A DNA stretch of 64,000 bases, taken from NCBI RefSeq assembly GCF_002553505.1, contig NZ_PDCP01000004.1, forward strand, positions 1 through 64,000, written 5' to 3'. Below are positions 45,114 to 53,349 of the stretch, piece by piece. This DNA is from Mycolicibacterium agri. Its GTDB lineage: Bacteria; Actinomycetota; Actinomycetes; Mycobacteriales; Mycobacteriaceae. The notes beneath the pieces were generated by a model. That model made no database searches and was not told where the DNA came from. It was given only the letters and a program-made list of their open reading frames with translations. A program made the position numbers and the translations under genes. The number at the start of each line of letters is the position of its first letter. The stretch's first letter is position 1.

Positions 45114-45463
45114 GTCGGCAGGGTAACGACCAGGGTGGCGACGTTCAGGCCGAGAAACCCTATGGCCAGCATGAATTGCGCGCTGTAGTCGCTGGCCCTG
45201 ATGTGCGTGTACACCGCGCACACGAAGAACAACACGAGTCCGATGGCGGCGGAGATCCCGATGGGCGGGAAGGCCAATCCGGCGGCGAGGCCAAGCGCGC
45301 CTGCCGTCTTGAGCGTGCCGATCGGAAACGTCAGCCAGGACTCGGGCACATCCGCCTTCGCCATGCCGGCCAATATCGGCCGAAAGTGCAGCAAGGCGGC
45401 GATTCCGGAGAATCCGTTCGCGGCGATCGCGAACAGTGTCACGGCGAGACCGGCGGTGCTCAT
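45110..45463 (-). CDS. DoxX-like membrane protein
   Basis: The protein has 117 residues with four hydrophobic segments: [83 protein letters not shown]. This is the DoxX_2 small-membrane-protein pattern. The ATG at 45463 overlaps the stop of the SDR gene by 4 bp and follows GGAGC. It is a new insertion relative to the usual gatA-pfkA-gatB order, and may act with the SDR protein in redox chemistry; no activity is known. Confidence 0.78.
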   Translation of the reverse strand: MSTAGLAVTLFAIAANGFSGIAALLHFRPILAGMAKADVPESWLTFPIGTLKTAGALGLAAGLAFPPIGISAAIGLVLFFVCAVYTHIRASDYSAQFMLAIGFLGLNVATLVVTLPT

Positions 45464-46158
45464 GAGGCGCTCCTGAAAGCTTCGCGACGGATCATCTGCC
45501 ACATCGACGGGGTGTTCTGAATGGTTGACACGACGACGGTCTTGCCGACGGTGTCTGGGCCGCCGACGATCGTGCGCATGTAGTCGGCCAGGTCGATGCG
45601 TGCGGTGTAGCTGCCGACAGGATCAACCTCTCCGGCAATGTATTTCGTCGGTTCGGGCAGGTCGAACAGTCCCGATGGCCGCACAATCGTCCAGTCGAGT
45701 CCACTGCTGCGGATGATGTTTTCCATCCGGCGCTGATCGTCATAGGTGCTCTTGCCGATGGTGCGCGTCACGACGGGCTCGATGAACCGCAGCGACACCG
45801 GTGGATCGATGCGACCGGGATACGGATACGCGCCCGTCGAACTGACGACGACGAGCCGCCGCACCGCTGTCTCACGCATCGCCGCAACGATGTTCGCGGC
45901 GCCCACGGAGTAGGTGTCGATGCGGCGCGGGCTGAAGGGGACGCCCAGGGCCGACAGCACTGCGTCGGCGCCGCCGAGTACCTCGACCAGCGACGAGGGG
46001 TCGCGCACATCGGCGCCGGCCACGGTCAGACGCTCGTGCGCGAGCGGGAAGTCGTTCGGGTGCCGCGTCACCGCGACGGCGGTATGGCCGGCGTCGACCG
46101 CGAGTCGGCACAACAGTCTGCCGGTCCCGCCGTTGGCCCCGAAAATCACGATGTGCAC
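45460..46158 (-). CDS. NAD(P)-binding SDR-like oxidoreductase (NmrA/YtfG-like)
   Basis: The protein has 232 residues. A Rossmann start is HIVIFGANGGTGRLLCRLAVDAGHTAVAVTRHP, with VAGADVRDPSSLVEVLGGADAVLSALG and LVVVSSTGAYPYPG following. The atypical SDR group (NAD(P)H-binding, NmrA/flavin-reductase-like) fits; the YxxxK motif is not obvious. It could reduce quinones or small carbonyls, or act as a redox sensor. It forms an operon with the DoxX gene and is divergent from a MarR regulator, the probable controller. Confidence 0.82.
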   Translation of the reverse strand: MHIVIFGANGGTGRLLCRLAVDAGHTAVAVTRHPNDFPLAHERLTVAGADVRDPSSLVEVLGGADAVLSALGVPFSPRRIDTYSVGAANIVAAMRETAVRRLVVVSSTGAYPYPGRIDPPVSLRFIEPVVTRTIGKSTYDDQRRMENIIRSSGLDWTIVRPSGLFDLPEPTKYIAGEVDPVGSYTARIDLADYMRTIVGGPDTVGKTVVVSTIQNTPSMWQMIRREAFRSAS

Positions 46159-46174
46159 GCCCGCCTCCTCATTG

Positions 46175-46211
46175 TCACATTAAGTGATTATCAGGCTACA
46201 GGACTATCACT
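46175..46211. promoter_or_regulatory. Possible MarR operator between the SDR and MarR genes
   Basis: TCACATTAAGTGA (46175-46187) is a perfect 4-bp-arm palindrome, followed by AGTGAT (46183-46188) and its reverse complement ATCACT (46206-46211). The two overlapping symmetric elements fill the 73-bp divergent gap. Assignment to the MarR protein is by position only. Confidence 0.4.
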
Positions 46212-46231
46212 GCGGGTGCTAGCCTGGCGTG

Positions 46232-46705
46232 GTGGCCGAGAATTCGCCGGGCATCGCCGCATTGCATGAGCGGATTCCGTTTCTGCTGTCTCAGATCGGC
46301 GTGCATCTCGCGGAGGACTTCGTACGTCGGCTGGCGCCGTTCGGCGTCGACCCGCGCATGTATGCGGTGCTAAAGGCCTTGAACGAGGCGGACGGGCAGT
46401 CGCAACGTCAGTTGTCGGCACAGCTGCGCATTCACCGCAATGTGATGGTCACCCTCATCGATCGGATGGAGAGCCAAGGGCTGGTCACTCGGAAGCCGCA
46501 TCCAAGTGACCGACGCGCATTCGCGGTGACGATGACCGACAAGGCCCGCGACCTGCTGCCCGCGCTCGACGCGGAAGGCCGCGCACAGGAGGAAGAGATC
46601 ACGAAGCACCTGACGGCTGCCGAACGCAAAGCCGTGCTGCGCGGCTTGCAGCGGATGTCCGCGGCGGCAGGGCTGACCCCGGGCGTGCACCCGAAACTGG
46701 CATAG
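46232..46705 (+). CDS. MarR-family transcriptional regulator
   Basis: The protein has about 157 residues. The helix-turn-helix region is [75 protein letters not shown], with the beta-wing [10 protein letters not shown] and long helices at both ends. There are two adjacent GTG starts, at 46229 and 46232, with no clear ribosome site. Family members bind small phenolic ligands and are often autoregulated with a divergent gene, here the SDR/DoxX operon. It is followed by gatB. Confidence 0.86.
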   Translation: MAENSPGIAALHERIPFLLSQIGVHLAEDFVRRLAPFGVDPRMYAVLKALNEADGQSQRQLSAQLRIHRNVMVTLIDRMESQGLVTRKPHPSDRRAFAVTMTDKARDLLPALDAEGRAQEEEITKHLTAAERKAVLRGLQRMSAAAGLTPGVHPKLA

Positions 46706-46728
46706 GGCTCACCACTAAACTCGCCTAC

Positions 46729-48234
46729 ATGACCACTGCATCGGCGGCCGAACTGCTCGACTACGACGACGTCGTGGCGCGCTACGAGCCGGTCCTGGGC
46801 CTCGAGGTGCACGTCGAGCTGTCGACGGCCACCAAGATGTTCTGCGGCTGCGCCAACAAGTTCGGCGCCGAGCCCAACACCCAGGTGTGCCCGGTCTGCC
46901 TCGGCCTGCCGGGCGCGTTGCCGGTGCTCAACCAGGCCGCCGTCGAGTCGGCGATCCGCATCGGGCTGGCGCTGAACTGCGAGATCGTGCCGTGGTGCAG
47001 GTTCGCCCGGAAGAACTACTTTTATCCGGACATGCCGAAGAACTATCAGATCTCGCAGTACGACGAGCCGATTGCGATCAACGGCTATCTCGACGTGCCG
47101 CTGGAGGACGGCAGCACGTGGCGCGTCGAGATCGAGCGGGCACACATGGAGGAGGACACCGGCAAGCTCACCCATCTCGGCAGTGACACCGGCCGGATCG
47201 AGGGCGCGACGACGTCGCTGATCGATTACAACCGCGCCGGCGTCCCGCTGATCGAGATCGTGACAAAGCCGATCGAGGGTGCGGGTGAACGCGCGCCAGA
47301 GGTCGCCCGTGCGTATGTGACCGCGCTGCGGGACCTGTTGCGTGGCCTTGGTGTTTCCGACGTACGAATGGATCAGGGCTCGCTGCGCTGCGACGCCAAC
47401 GTGTCGCTCAAACCCAAGGGGCAGGCGGAGTTCGGCACCCGCACCGAGACCAAGAACGTCAATTCGCTCAAGAGCGTCGAAGTCGCCGTTCGCTACGAGA
47501 TGCGTAGGCAGGCCGCCATTTTGGATTCCGGCGGCCGAATCGTGCAGGAGACCAGGCACTTTCACGAGGACGGCTACACGTCGCCGGGCCGCAGCAAGGA
47601 GACTGCGCAGGACTACCGCTACTTCCCGGAGCCCGACCTGGAGCCGGTCGCGCCGGATCCGGAACTCGTCGACAAGCTCCGGCAGACCATCCCGGAGTAT
47701 CCGTGGTTGCGGCGCAAGCGAATTCAACAGGAGTGGGGTGTCTCCGACGAGGTCATGCGCGACCTGGTGAACGCCGGCGCCGTCGAGCTGGTGGCCGCAA
47801 CCGTCGAACACGGCGCGCCCAGTGAGGCCGCCCGCGCATGGTGGGGCAATTTCCTGGTGCAGAAGGCCAACGAAGCCGGCGTCGAACTCGACGAACTGAA
47901 CATCACGCCCGCCCAGGTCGCCGCGGTCGTGAAACTGATCGACGAAGGCAAGCTGTCGAACAAACTCGCTCGTCAGGTGGTCGAAGGTGTGCTCGCGGGC
48001 GAGGGAGAACCCGAAGAGGTGATGAAGGCGCGCGGCCTGGAGTTGGTCCGCGACGACTCGCTGATCCAGGCCGCGGTGGACGAGGCGCTTGCCGCCAATC
48101 CCGACATCGTCGAAAAGATCCGCGGCGGCAAGGTGCAAGCGGCCGGTGCCATCGTCGGCGCCGTGATGAAGGCGACGAAGGGTCAGGCCGACGCGGCCCG
48201 CGTACGCGAATTGGTGTTGGCGGCCTGCTCCTGA
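46729..48234 (+). CDS. gatB: Asp/Glu-tRNA amidotransferase subunit B
   Basis: The protein has 501 residues. The GatB kinase core includes [45 protein letters not shown], with its zinc-binding Cys cluster, then [20 protein letters not shown] and [13 protein letters not shown]. The C-terminal YqeY-like domain starts at about 400 ([49 protein letters not shown]). It phosphorylates the mischarged tRNA carboxylate and works with GatA/GatC. The SnoaL-like gene begins at its stop. Confidence 0.94.
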   Translation: MTTASAAELLDYDDVVARYEPVLGLEVHVELSTATKMFCGCANKFGAEPNTQVCPVCLGLPGALPVLNQAAVESAIRIGLALNCEIVPWCRFARKNYFYPDMPKNYQISQYDEPIAINGYLDVPLEDGSTWRVEIERAHMEEDTGKLTHLGSDTGRIEGATTSLIDYNRAGVPLIEIVTKPIEGAGERAPEVARAYVTALRDLLRGLGVSDVRMDQGSLRCDANVSLKPKGQAEFGTRTETKNVNSLKSVEVAVRYEMRRQAAILDSGGRIVQETRHFHEDGYTSPGRSKETAQDYRYFPEPDLEPVAPDPELVDKLRQTIPEYPWLRRKRIQQEWGVSDEVMRDLVNAGAVELVAATVEHGAPSEAARAWWGNFLVQKANEAGVELDELNITPAQVAAVVKLIDEGKLSNKLARQVVEGVLAGEGEPEEVMKARGLELVRDDSLIQAAVDEALAANPDIVEKIRGGKVQAAGAIVGAVMKATKGQADAARVRELVLAACS

Positions 48235-49022
48235 TGGCGGCCGCCGAGGCCGACCTGCTGGCGATCGTCGAGCGGTCACCGGCGGCCACCGCAGCACACG
48301 ACCCCGCAGCGTGGATCGGCCTGTTCACCCCTGACGGCCGCGTCGAGGATCCGTACGGTTCGCGTCCGCATGTCGGCGTCGACGCGATCGGCCGGTTCTA
48401 CGACACCTTCATCGGCCCGCGGCAGATCATCTTCCACCGCGACTTCGACGCCGTGCAGGGTGCTGCGGTGGTCCGCGACCTGATGCTCGAGATCGTCATG
48501 GCCGCAGGGGTGACGTTGAACGTGCCCATGCATCTGCGCTACGACCTGCGAAAGACAAACGGGGACTGGGCAGTCGAGCGACTCCGCGCGCACTGGGAGT
48601 TGCCGACGATGTTGGTGCAGATGCTGCGCAACGGCAAAAAGGCGCTACCGGTCCTGCCGCGAATGGGCGCCGAATTGGTGCGCAATCAGGGCATCGTCGG
48701 CGCCGCCGGATTCCTCAAGGCCTTGCGTCGGCCCAGTCGACGCCAAAAACATTGTGCGCGAAGGCTTCTCGACGCGGCCGTGGCGGGGGATGAGTTGACC
48801 GTGCGCCGGTCGCTGGCCAGGCGCGCGGTTGTCAGCCGAGGGGAGAAGGCCTCGATGACGGTCGGCGAGTTCGTCGCGGCGTTACGAGGCGGGCGCTGGA
48901 CGAAGATGATCGCCGCGGGTGACACCGTCAGCGCATCGGTCACCACGTCATCGGGACGCGGCGTCGTCTTCTGCGAATTTCGGCGCAAGGCCGAGAAAGT
49001 CGGCCGCATCCGCTATTTCTAG
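48234..49022 (+). CDS. SnoaL/NTF2-like protein with C-terminal extension
   Basis: The protein has 262 residues; its ATG overlaps the gatB stop by one base. The first 125 residues have the cone-like NTF2 pattern: AAEADLLAIVERSPAATAAHDPAAWIGLFTPDGRVEDPYGSRPHVGVDAIGRFYDTFIG and VNVPMHLRYDLRKTNGDWAVERLRAHWELP. The C-terminal part (RKAEKVGRIRYF end; KASMTVGEFVAALRGGRWTKMIAAGDTVSASVTTSSGRGVVFCEFRR) repeats a similar fold, so the chain may be a double NTF2-like protein. Function unknown; the coupling to gatB is shared positional context only. It is convergent with the TetR gene. Confidence 0.72.
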   Translation: MAAAEADLLAIVERSPAATAAHDPAAWIGLFTPDGRVEDPYGSRPHVGVDAIGRFYDTFIGPRQIIFHRDFDAVQGAAVVRDLMLEIVMAAGVTLNVPMHLRYDLRKTNGDWAVERLRAHWELPTMLVQMLRNGKKALPVLPRMGAELVRNQGIVGAAGFLKALRRPSRRQKHCARRLLDAAVAGDELTVRRSLARRAVVSRGEKASMTVGEFVAALRGGRWTKMIAAGDTVSASVTTSSGRGVVFCEFRRKAEKVGRIRYF

Positions 49023-49633
49023 CTTCGACCTCCCAGCAGGGCCAGCGCCGAGCGCGTGTACTCCTCGAGGCGTTCGCGCGGATACGTTTCGGGATCGCTG
49101 ACCGCCAACCTACCCAGCATCTCGGCGAACGACAGCATCGTGTGGCCGAGCAACACCGGATCCAGACCGGCCAACGCGGGCGACAGCGCGATGCCCGCCT
49201 TGGCCAGCTCCTCGGCTTGGGCCAGGATCGACGACCGCGCCCGCCGCAGCGCATCGCGGTACTCGCGGGGAGCGCTGTCGGGCATCGTCAGGATCAACCG
49301 CCAGCGCGTCGGGTGCTCGAGCACCACGCGCAAGAACGCCGAGACCGTCGCGGCGTAGGCGGCCGTCGGGCCGGGCCCGGTCAAGTCCTCGGGCATCGCC
49401 GCGCGCACCTGCTCGATCCCGCGCTGGTGCTCTCGGTGCAGCAGCGCCGCGACCAACTCGCCTCGCGTACGAAACACGGTGTAGAGCACTGGTTTTCCCA
49501 CACCCGCGGCTTCGGCGACCGCCTCCATGCTCAGCTCGTGCAGCTGGCAGCCGTCGAGCACCTTCAGCGCCGAGTCCAGCAGCTGCTCCCGGCGTTGCTC
49601 GCGCGGCAGGCGCGGCGCGTACTTGCGGCTCAT
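49019..49633 (-). CDS. TetR/AcrR-family transcriptional regulator
   Basis: The protein has 204 residues. The N-terminal TetR helix-turn-helix is PREQRREQLLDSALKVLDGCQLHELSMEAVAEAAGVGKPVLYTVFRTRGELVAALL. The C-terminal ligand-binding helices contain a proline-rich turn and ILTMPDSAPREYRDALRRARSSILAQAEELAKAG. It is divergent from the MpaB-type oxygenase, and the gap holds an inverted repeat, so the oxygenase is the likely target. Confidence 0.87.
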   Translation of the reverse strand: MSRKYAPRLPREQRREQLLDSALKVLDGCQLHELSMEAVAEAAGVGKPVLYTVFRTRGELVAALLHREHQRGIEQVRAAMPEDLTGPGPTAAYAATVSAFLRVVLEHPTRWRLILTMPDSAPREYRDALRRARSSILAQAEELAKAGIALSPALAGLDPVLLGHTMLSFAEMLGRLAVSDPETYPRERLEEYTRSALALLGGRS

Positions 49634-49639
49634 GACCGC

Positions 49640-49694
49640 AATATTACGCCGCCGTTGTATTCGCGTCGGCCAATTGCTACGGTGGCGTTATATT
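49640..49694. promoter_or_regulatory. TetR operator pair in the TetR/MpaB divergent gap
   Basis: AATATTACGCCGCCGT (49640-49655) and ACGGTGGCGTTATATT (49679-49694) are inverted copies differing at 2 of 16 positions. They cover most of the 82-bp gap between the TetR start (49633) and the MpaB-type start (49716), as expected for an operator shared by divergent promoters. Confidence 0.55.
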
Positions 49695-49715
49695 CAGCGT
49701 GAGCGGAGGGTTGAC

Positions 49716-50615
49716 ATGTCAATCAGGCGCGATGACTACGGATTCTTCGGACCGGGCTCCCCGACATGGAAGGTCTGGGTGTCGCCGACGGCCCTGATCG
49801 GCTTCCAGCGTGCGGTGGTGCTCGAGCACTTCGACCCGTTTCTGGCCGCCGCGGTCGCCGACAGCGCAGGCATCTACACCGACCCGACCGGGCGACTCGA
49901 CCGCACGCTGGCCTACTTCCTGACGGTGGCGGTCGCCGACGGACGCACCGCGGTCGAGGCGGCGGACGAACTGATGAGAGTGCACGCCAAGGCCAAGGGC
50001 GTCGAACCGATCAGCGGATCTCGCTACAGCGCCAACAACCCCGACGCCCAGTTGTGGATCCACGTCACCGGCTGGCATTCGGTGCTGAAGTGCTACGAGC
50101 GGTACGGCCCCGGTCCGCTGTCGCCGGATGAGGAAGCGCGCTACTGGGCCGAGTCGCGGATCGCCGCCGAACTGCAGACCTGCAAGCCGAGCGACGTTCC
50201 GGCGTCACGTGACGAGGTGCGCCAGTACTTCGCCGACGTTCGCAACAAGCTGTGCACGTCCGAGCACGCCGACCGCGCGATGCATTACCTGCTGTGGACG
50301 CCACGTGACCGCGGCGTGCGGTTGTGGTTGGGCAGCCGGATCCTGGCGCCGGCAGCGATCGCGACGCTGCCGAAGTGGATGCGGCACATGGGCAAGTTCG
50401 ACCAACCGGCCGCCGTCGACGCCGCCATCACGCCGATCGCGCAGGCGACCGTGCGGGCACTGTCGCTGAACAACTACCGCCCGATGCTCGCGGTCGCGCG
50501 CCGACTGGTGCCGCACACCGCAGAGATCCTCGCGCAGCATTTGAGCGCAGGGCCACCAGCGCTGCCGCAGACCGTGACACCGGCCGAAGCGCGCGAGCGT
50601 TTGGTGAACGCGTGA
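49716..50615 (+). CDS. Oxygenase MpaB-family protein (DUF2236)
   Basis: The protein has 299 residues. The MpaB/DUF2236 pattern is visible: DYGFFGPGSPTWKVWVSPTALIGFQRAVVLEHFDPFLAAAVADSAGIYTDPTGRLDRTLAYFLTVAVADGRTAVEAADELMRVHAKAKG and RYSANNPDAQLWIHVTGWHSVLKCYERYG. The conserved acidic and His residues in HxxxD and NxxLWIHVTxxHSxL are thought to bind iron. These proteins are linked to oxygenation of natural products. The ATG at 49716 is preceded by GGAGGG. It is controlled presumably by the divergent TetR. Confidence 0.83.
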   Translation: MSIRRDDYGFFGPGSPTWKVWVSPTALIGFQRAVVLEHFDPFLAAAVADSAGIYTDPTGRLDRTLAYFLTVAVADGRTAVEAADELMRVHAKAKGVEPISGSRYSANNPDAQLWIHVTGWHSVLKCYERYGPGPLSPDEEARYWAESRIAAELQTCKPSDVPASRDEVRQYFADVRNKLCTSEHADRAMHYLLWTPRDRGVRLWLGSRILAPAAIATLPKWMRHMGKFDQPAAVDAAITPIAQATVRALSLNNYRPMLAVARRLVPHTAEILAQHLSAGPPALPQTVTPAEARERLVNA

Positions 50616-50616
50616 G

Positions 50617-51738
50617 CTACGTCTTGTCGTTGGAGTCGCGCGGGAAGCCGCCGCCCGACGGGAACACCGGGAACACGACGTCGTCGAGTTTCTCGGGATC
50701 ACCGACGGTCTTGTTCACCGTTGCGCCCCACACGTTGCCGTCGGGCGACATCTGAATCGCCCACGCGTGCCCGTGCACGTCCTGGCGAACCACCTCCGGC
50801 TCGCCGGTCACCGCACCGGTGTCGGGAGCCAGCCGCACGGCCACCGTCTGCTTGGTGTCGATCAGGTTGACCAGCACCGTGCCGTCCAACGCCGCACAAC
50901 CGGCCACGCCCGGCTTGTCCGGCCAGGTCCACACCGTCGACACCTTCGAGTCCTTGGTGATCCGTTGCAGCCGGTCGGCCGTCGGCGTGCGGTCGGTGAT
51001 GTAGAGCGATCCGTCGGACGGGTCCTTGCACAGGCCACCGCCTGACCCCAAGCCGCTCAGCGCGGTGGTCAGCGGCGCCTGGTTGACAGTCGTGGGCTGT
51101 TCGATGCGCAACACCTTGCCCGCCGGTGACGCCGGGTCGGCGGCCAGCGCCGGATCACCCGCGTCGCCGGTCAGCACGACCAGCGTGGTGGGACTGGTGA
51201 ACAGCAGCGCGCCCATGTTGCCCGTGGCGCCCTTGGGGATGCCGGTGAAGATCGGCTTGGGGACGTCGCCGTCGGCGATGCGCATCACCCGGTTGTCAGT
51301 GGGGGTGCTGACGTAGGCGTACATCAGCCGGTCCTGCGAATAGGTCGGCGACAGCACGATGTCCATCAGCCCGCCGTCGCCGCTCGGATCGACTGGGATG
51401 ACGGTCTTGATCTTCGGCTCGGCCCGCACGGACACCTCTTTGACGGCGCCGGTGAGCCGCTCGGCGACCAGCGCGGACTGGCTGTCGGGCAGCATGATCA
51501 GACCGCTGGTGCTCTCCAAGCAGCCCTGCATCACCCCGGGCGCGCGGCATTCCTTCGGGAACGGCTTGGGCGGCAGCGGCGGAGGCGGGGGAGGACTCGA
51601 CGGCGGACCCGGCCGCAGCTCCGGTTCGGTGGTGAACGGCTGCGACTGCGCGCTGTCGAACCGCGCGCAGCCGGACAGCGCGAGCACCGCGGCGCACGAC
51701 ACCGCGAGGACGGCTCGCAACGGTCCGCGCACGTTCAT
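50617..51738 (-). CDS. lppZ: Lipoprotein with PQQ-dependent sugar dehydrogenase-like beta-propeller (LppZ)
   Basis: The protein has 373 residues. A signal peptide ends with lipobox LSGC near residue 24. After a short Pro-rich linker (PPSSPPPPPPLPPKPFPKEC), a glucose/sorbosone-dehydrogenase-like propeller follows (SGLIMLPDSQSALVAERLTGAVKEVSVRAEPKIKTVIPVDPSGDGGLMDIVLSPTYSQDRLMYAYVSTPTDNRVMRI). The repeated VRA-D-G-L blades fit LppZ (Rv3006). The ATG at 51738 is chosen as it begins the signal peptide. It overlaps nothing; the MpaB-type gene ends 2 bp from its stop on the other strand. Confidence 0.8.
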   Translation of the reverse strand: MNVRGPLRAVLAVSCAAVLALSGCARFDSAQSQPFTTEPELRPGPPSSPPPPPPLPPKPFPKECRAPGVMQGCLESTSGLIMLPDSQSALVAERLTGAVKEVSVRAEPKIKTVIPVDPSGDGGLMDIVLSPTYSQDRLMYAYVSTPTDNRVMRIADGDVPKPIFTGIPKGATGNMGALLFTSPTTLVVLTGDAGDPALAADPASPAGKVLRIEQPTTVNQAPLTTALSGLGSGGGLCKDPSDGSLYITDRTPTADRLQRITKDSKVSTVWTWPDKPGVAGCAALDGTVLVNLIDTKQTVAVRLAPDTGAVTGEPEVVRQDVHGHAWAIQMSPDGNVWGATVNKTVGDPEKLDDVVFPVFPSGGGFPRDSNDKT

Positions 51739-51852
51739 GCCCGCCAGGTTACGGATTGATCGGCACTGCGCGCCACGCACCGGCGGGCCGAATTGCGCGC
51801 TCACCCGCGAAAAGGCGCGCGAAGCGCCGCGCCAATCCGCGATTCACCGATC

Positions 51853-52674
51853 ATGAGCACTTACCCTGGGCCAATGAGCGGTCACCCTGATTGGCAGCGG
51901 CCCGACGACCTGGGCCGGCCGGTGTCGGCAAGCCTGGTCGACCCCGAGGACGACCTGCCTTCGTCGAGTTATGCCGGTGATTTCGAAACCACCGCGATTC
52001 CCAACTACAAGTCGGGTCCGCAGCCCGGATTCGGGCTGATCAGCGACCCAGAGCCGCTGCCTTACGTGCAGCCCGGCGACGAGCAATCCATGTCGACCTA
52101 CGCACAACCGGCCGACATCGGCCCCGCCTACGACCAACGCGGCGACCACCGTCGCGGCACCCAGGACCTCGGCCTGATGCTGCTGCGCTGGGCCGTCGGC
52201 GCGCTGTTGGTTGGGCACGGCCTGCAGAAGGCGTTCGGCTGGTGGGACGGCCCCGGCCTGGACGGATTCGAGGAAACCCTTTCGGGAATGGGGTTCAAGT
52301 ACCCCGAGATACTCACCTACATCGCCACCGGCGGTCAGATCCTGGCCGGTGTGCTGCTGATCCTCGGCCTGTTCACGCCGCTGGCCGCCGCGGGCGCCCT
52401 GGCCTACCTGATCAACGGCCTTCTCGCCGAGGCCACCATCGCGCACGAGGAAGCCAGGCTCTCGGAGTTCTTGACCGACGGACACGAGTACAAGGTGATC
52501 CTGGGGGCCGCCATGGTGGCGATCATCCTGGCCGGACCGGGCCGCTACGGGCTCGATGCCGGACGCGGCTGGGCCCGACGGCCATTCGTCGGGTCGTTCG
52601 TCGCGCTGCTGATCGGCATCGGCGGCGGCATCGCGCTGTGGGTGTTGCTCAACGGCGGCAACCCTCTGGCCTGA
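51853..52674 (+). CDS. DoxX-family membrane protein (Rv3005c-like)
   Basis: The protein has 273 residues. The N-terminal third (about 1-110) is hydrophilic and rich in Pro, Asp and Ser. Four hydrophobic segments follow (LGLMLLRWAVGALLVGHGLQKAFGWW, ILTYIATGGQILAGVLLILGLF, AAAGALAYLINGLLAEATI, VILGAAMVAIILAGPGRYGLDAG) and a final one (FVGSFVALLIGIGGGIALWVLL), matching DoxX. Rv3005c has been described as part of a membrane complex with superoxide dismutase and a sulfurtransferase in M. tuberculosis. The ATG at 51853 is one choice; a Met at 51874 is possible. Confidence 0.8.
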   Translation: MSTYPGPMSGHPDWQRPDDLGRPVSASLVDPEDDLPSSSYAGDFETTAIPNYKSGPQPGFGLISDPEPLPYVQPGDEQSMSTYAQPADIGPAYDQRGDHRRGTQDLGLMLLRWAVGALLVGHGLQKAFGWWDGPGLDGFEETLSGMGFKYPEILTYIATGGQILAGVLLILGLFTPLAAAGALAYLINGLLAEATIAHEEARLSEFLTDGHEYKVILGAAMVAIILAGPGRYGLDAGRGWARRPFVGSFVALLIGIGGGIALWVLLNGGNPLA

Positions 52675-52681
52675 CGACGCG

Positions 52682-53092
52682 TCATTTGTAGGGGTTGGGC
52701 ACCCGGCCGCCGCTGGCCGCAGTCAACCGCGGCAATGTGGCGAATGTCACTGCAGGCAGTAGCAGGTCGCCGCCGTCCTTCAACTGTGCACGCGCCCATT
52801 TTGCCCTGGTGAAGCGCAGTCCGTCGATGTCCTCCCAGCGCACGGTCTGGCTTCCCAGCAGCCGTCTTGCGGTCACGCCGTCGCGGTCGGCGACCGTGCG
52901 CAACCGGATGATGCAGGCGGACAAAAGCACCGGGATCACCAGAAACACCGCTGTCCAGCTCGCTGCCAGCACGATCGCCAGCATGCCGAGTGCAAGGAAG
53001 CCGACCGCGAGATGCGCCATCGGCGAGATCCGGATCACGACGGGTCCCGTAGCTTCCGGTGGTTCCGATGGTGCCGGCGATTGGGAAGTCAC
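52682..53092 (-). CDS. PH-domain-containing protein (Rv3004 / CFP-6-like)
   Basis: The protein has 136 residues. Two hydrophobic segments (AHLAVGFLALGMLAIVLAASW, VFLVIPVLLSACII) precede a small bacterial PH-like domain (RTVADRDGVTARRLLGSQTVRWEDIDGLRFTRAKWARAQLKDGGDLLLPAVTFATLP). It corresponds to the low-molecular-weight antigen CFP-6. It is divergent from the ilvB leader; its start leaves a 65-bp region that holds the ilvB promoter. Confidence 0.8.
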   Translation of the reverse strand: MTSQSPAPSEPPEATGPVVIRISPMAHLAVGFLALGMLAIVLAASWTAVFLVIPVLLSACIIRLRTVADRDGVTARRLLGSQTVRWEDIDGLRFTRAKWARAQLKDGGDLLLPAVTFATLPRLTAASGGRVPNPYK

Positions 53093-53119
53093 GAGGCCAT
53101 CGTCGCACTAGACCCGAAT

Positions 53120-53149
53120 TTGACGGCTGACCAGTACGGAGACTACGGT
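53120..53149 (+). promoter_or_regulatory. Promoter of the ilvBNC leader
   Basis: TTGACG (53120-53125) and TACGGT (53144-53149) make a promoter with an 18-bp spacer. The expected start of transcription falls at about 53156-53158, exactly on or just before the GTG of the leader peptide at 53158. The leader peptide is therefore probably translated without a 5' untranslated region. Confidence 0.55.
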
Positions 53150-53157
53150 CAACGATT

Positions 53158-53229
53158 GTGCAGAACCTTGGCTTGCTCGTAGTAATTGGGTTGCGCGTTG
53201 ATACCGCGCTAGCCCTCACTCGGGCATAG
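53158..53229 (+). CDS. Branched-chain-amino-acid-rich leader peptide of the ilvB attenuator
   Basis: A GTG-started frame of 24 codons encodes a 23-residue peptide (start, then QNLGLLVVIGLRVDTALALTRA) ending in TAG at 53227-53229. It is rich in the pathway's products: six Leu, three Val after the start codon and one Ile, with a run LLVVI at codons 6-10. No Shine-Dalgarno precedes it, which fits a leaderless transcript starting at the GTG. Such peptides control branched-chain amino acid operons by ribosome stalling when Leu-, Val- or Ile-tRNA is scarce. It is not expected to work as a stable protein. Confidence 0.7.
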   Translation: MQNLGLLVVIGLRVDTALALTRA

Positions 53230-53284
53230 TCAAAAGTATCAACGCGCAACCCTCGTACAGCGGCCTCGCTGGCGGGGGTTTTTT
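53188..53284 (+). terminator. Attenuator of the ilvBNC operon: alternative hairpins and terminator
   Basis: Segment 1 (53188-53204) and segment 2 (53236-53252) pair perfectly over 17 bp. Segment 1 lies inside the leader-peptide codons, just after LLVVI. The last bases of segment 2, AACCC (53248-53252), also pair with GGGTT (53276-53280) around an inner stem CAGCG (53258-53262) / CGCTG (53267-53271), giving a terminator followed by six Ts (53279-53284). The two structures are mutually exclusive. A ribosome stalled at codons 6-8 would leave segment 1 free to pair with segment 2 and prevent termination. Normal translation would unwind segment 1 and allow the terminator. Confidence 0.75.
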
Positions 53285-53349
53285 GTTGCCCCAGCAGTGA
53301 ATTGCAGCCAGAACAACAGCACACCACTCGAGAACCAAATGAGGAAACC

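Noticed and set aside
46432..48297. A 621-codon open frame antisense to gatB and part of the MarR gene
   Set aside because: It crosses several genes and shows only low-complexity GC-driven sequence.
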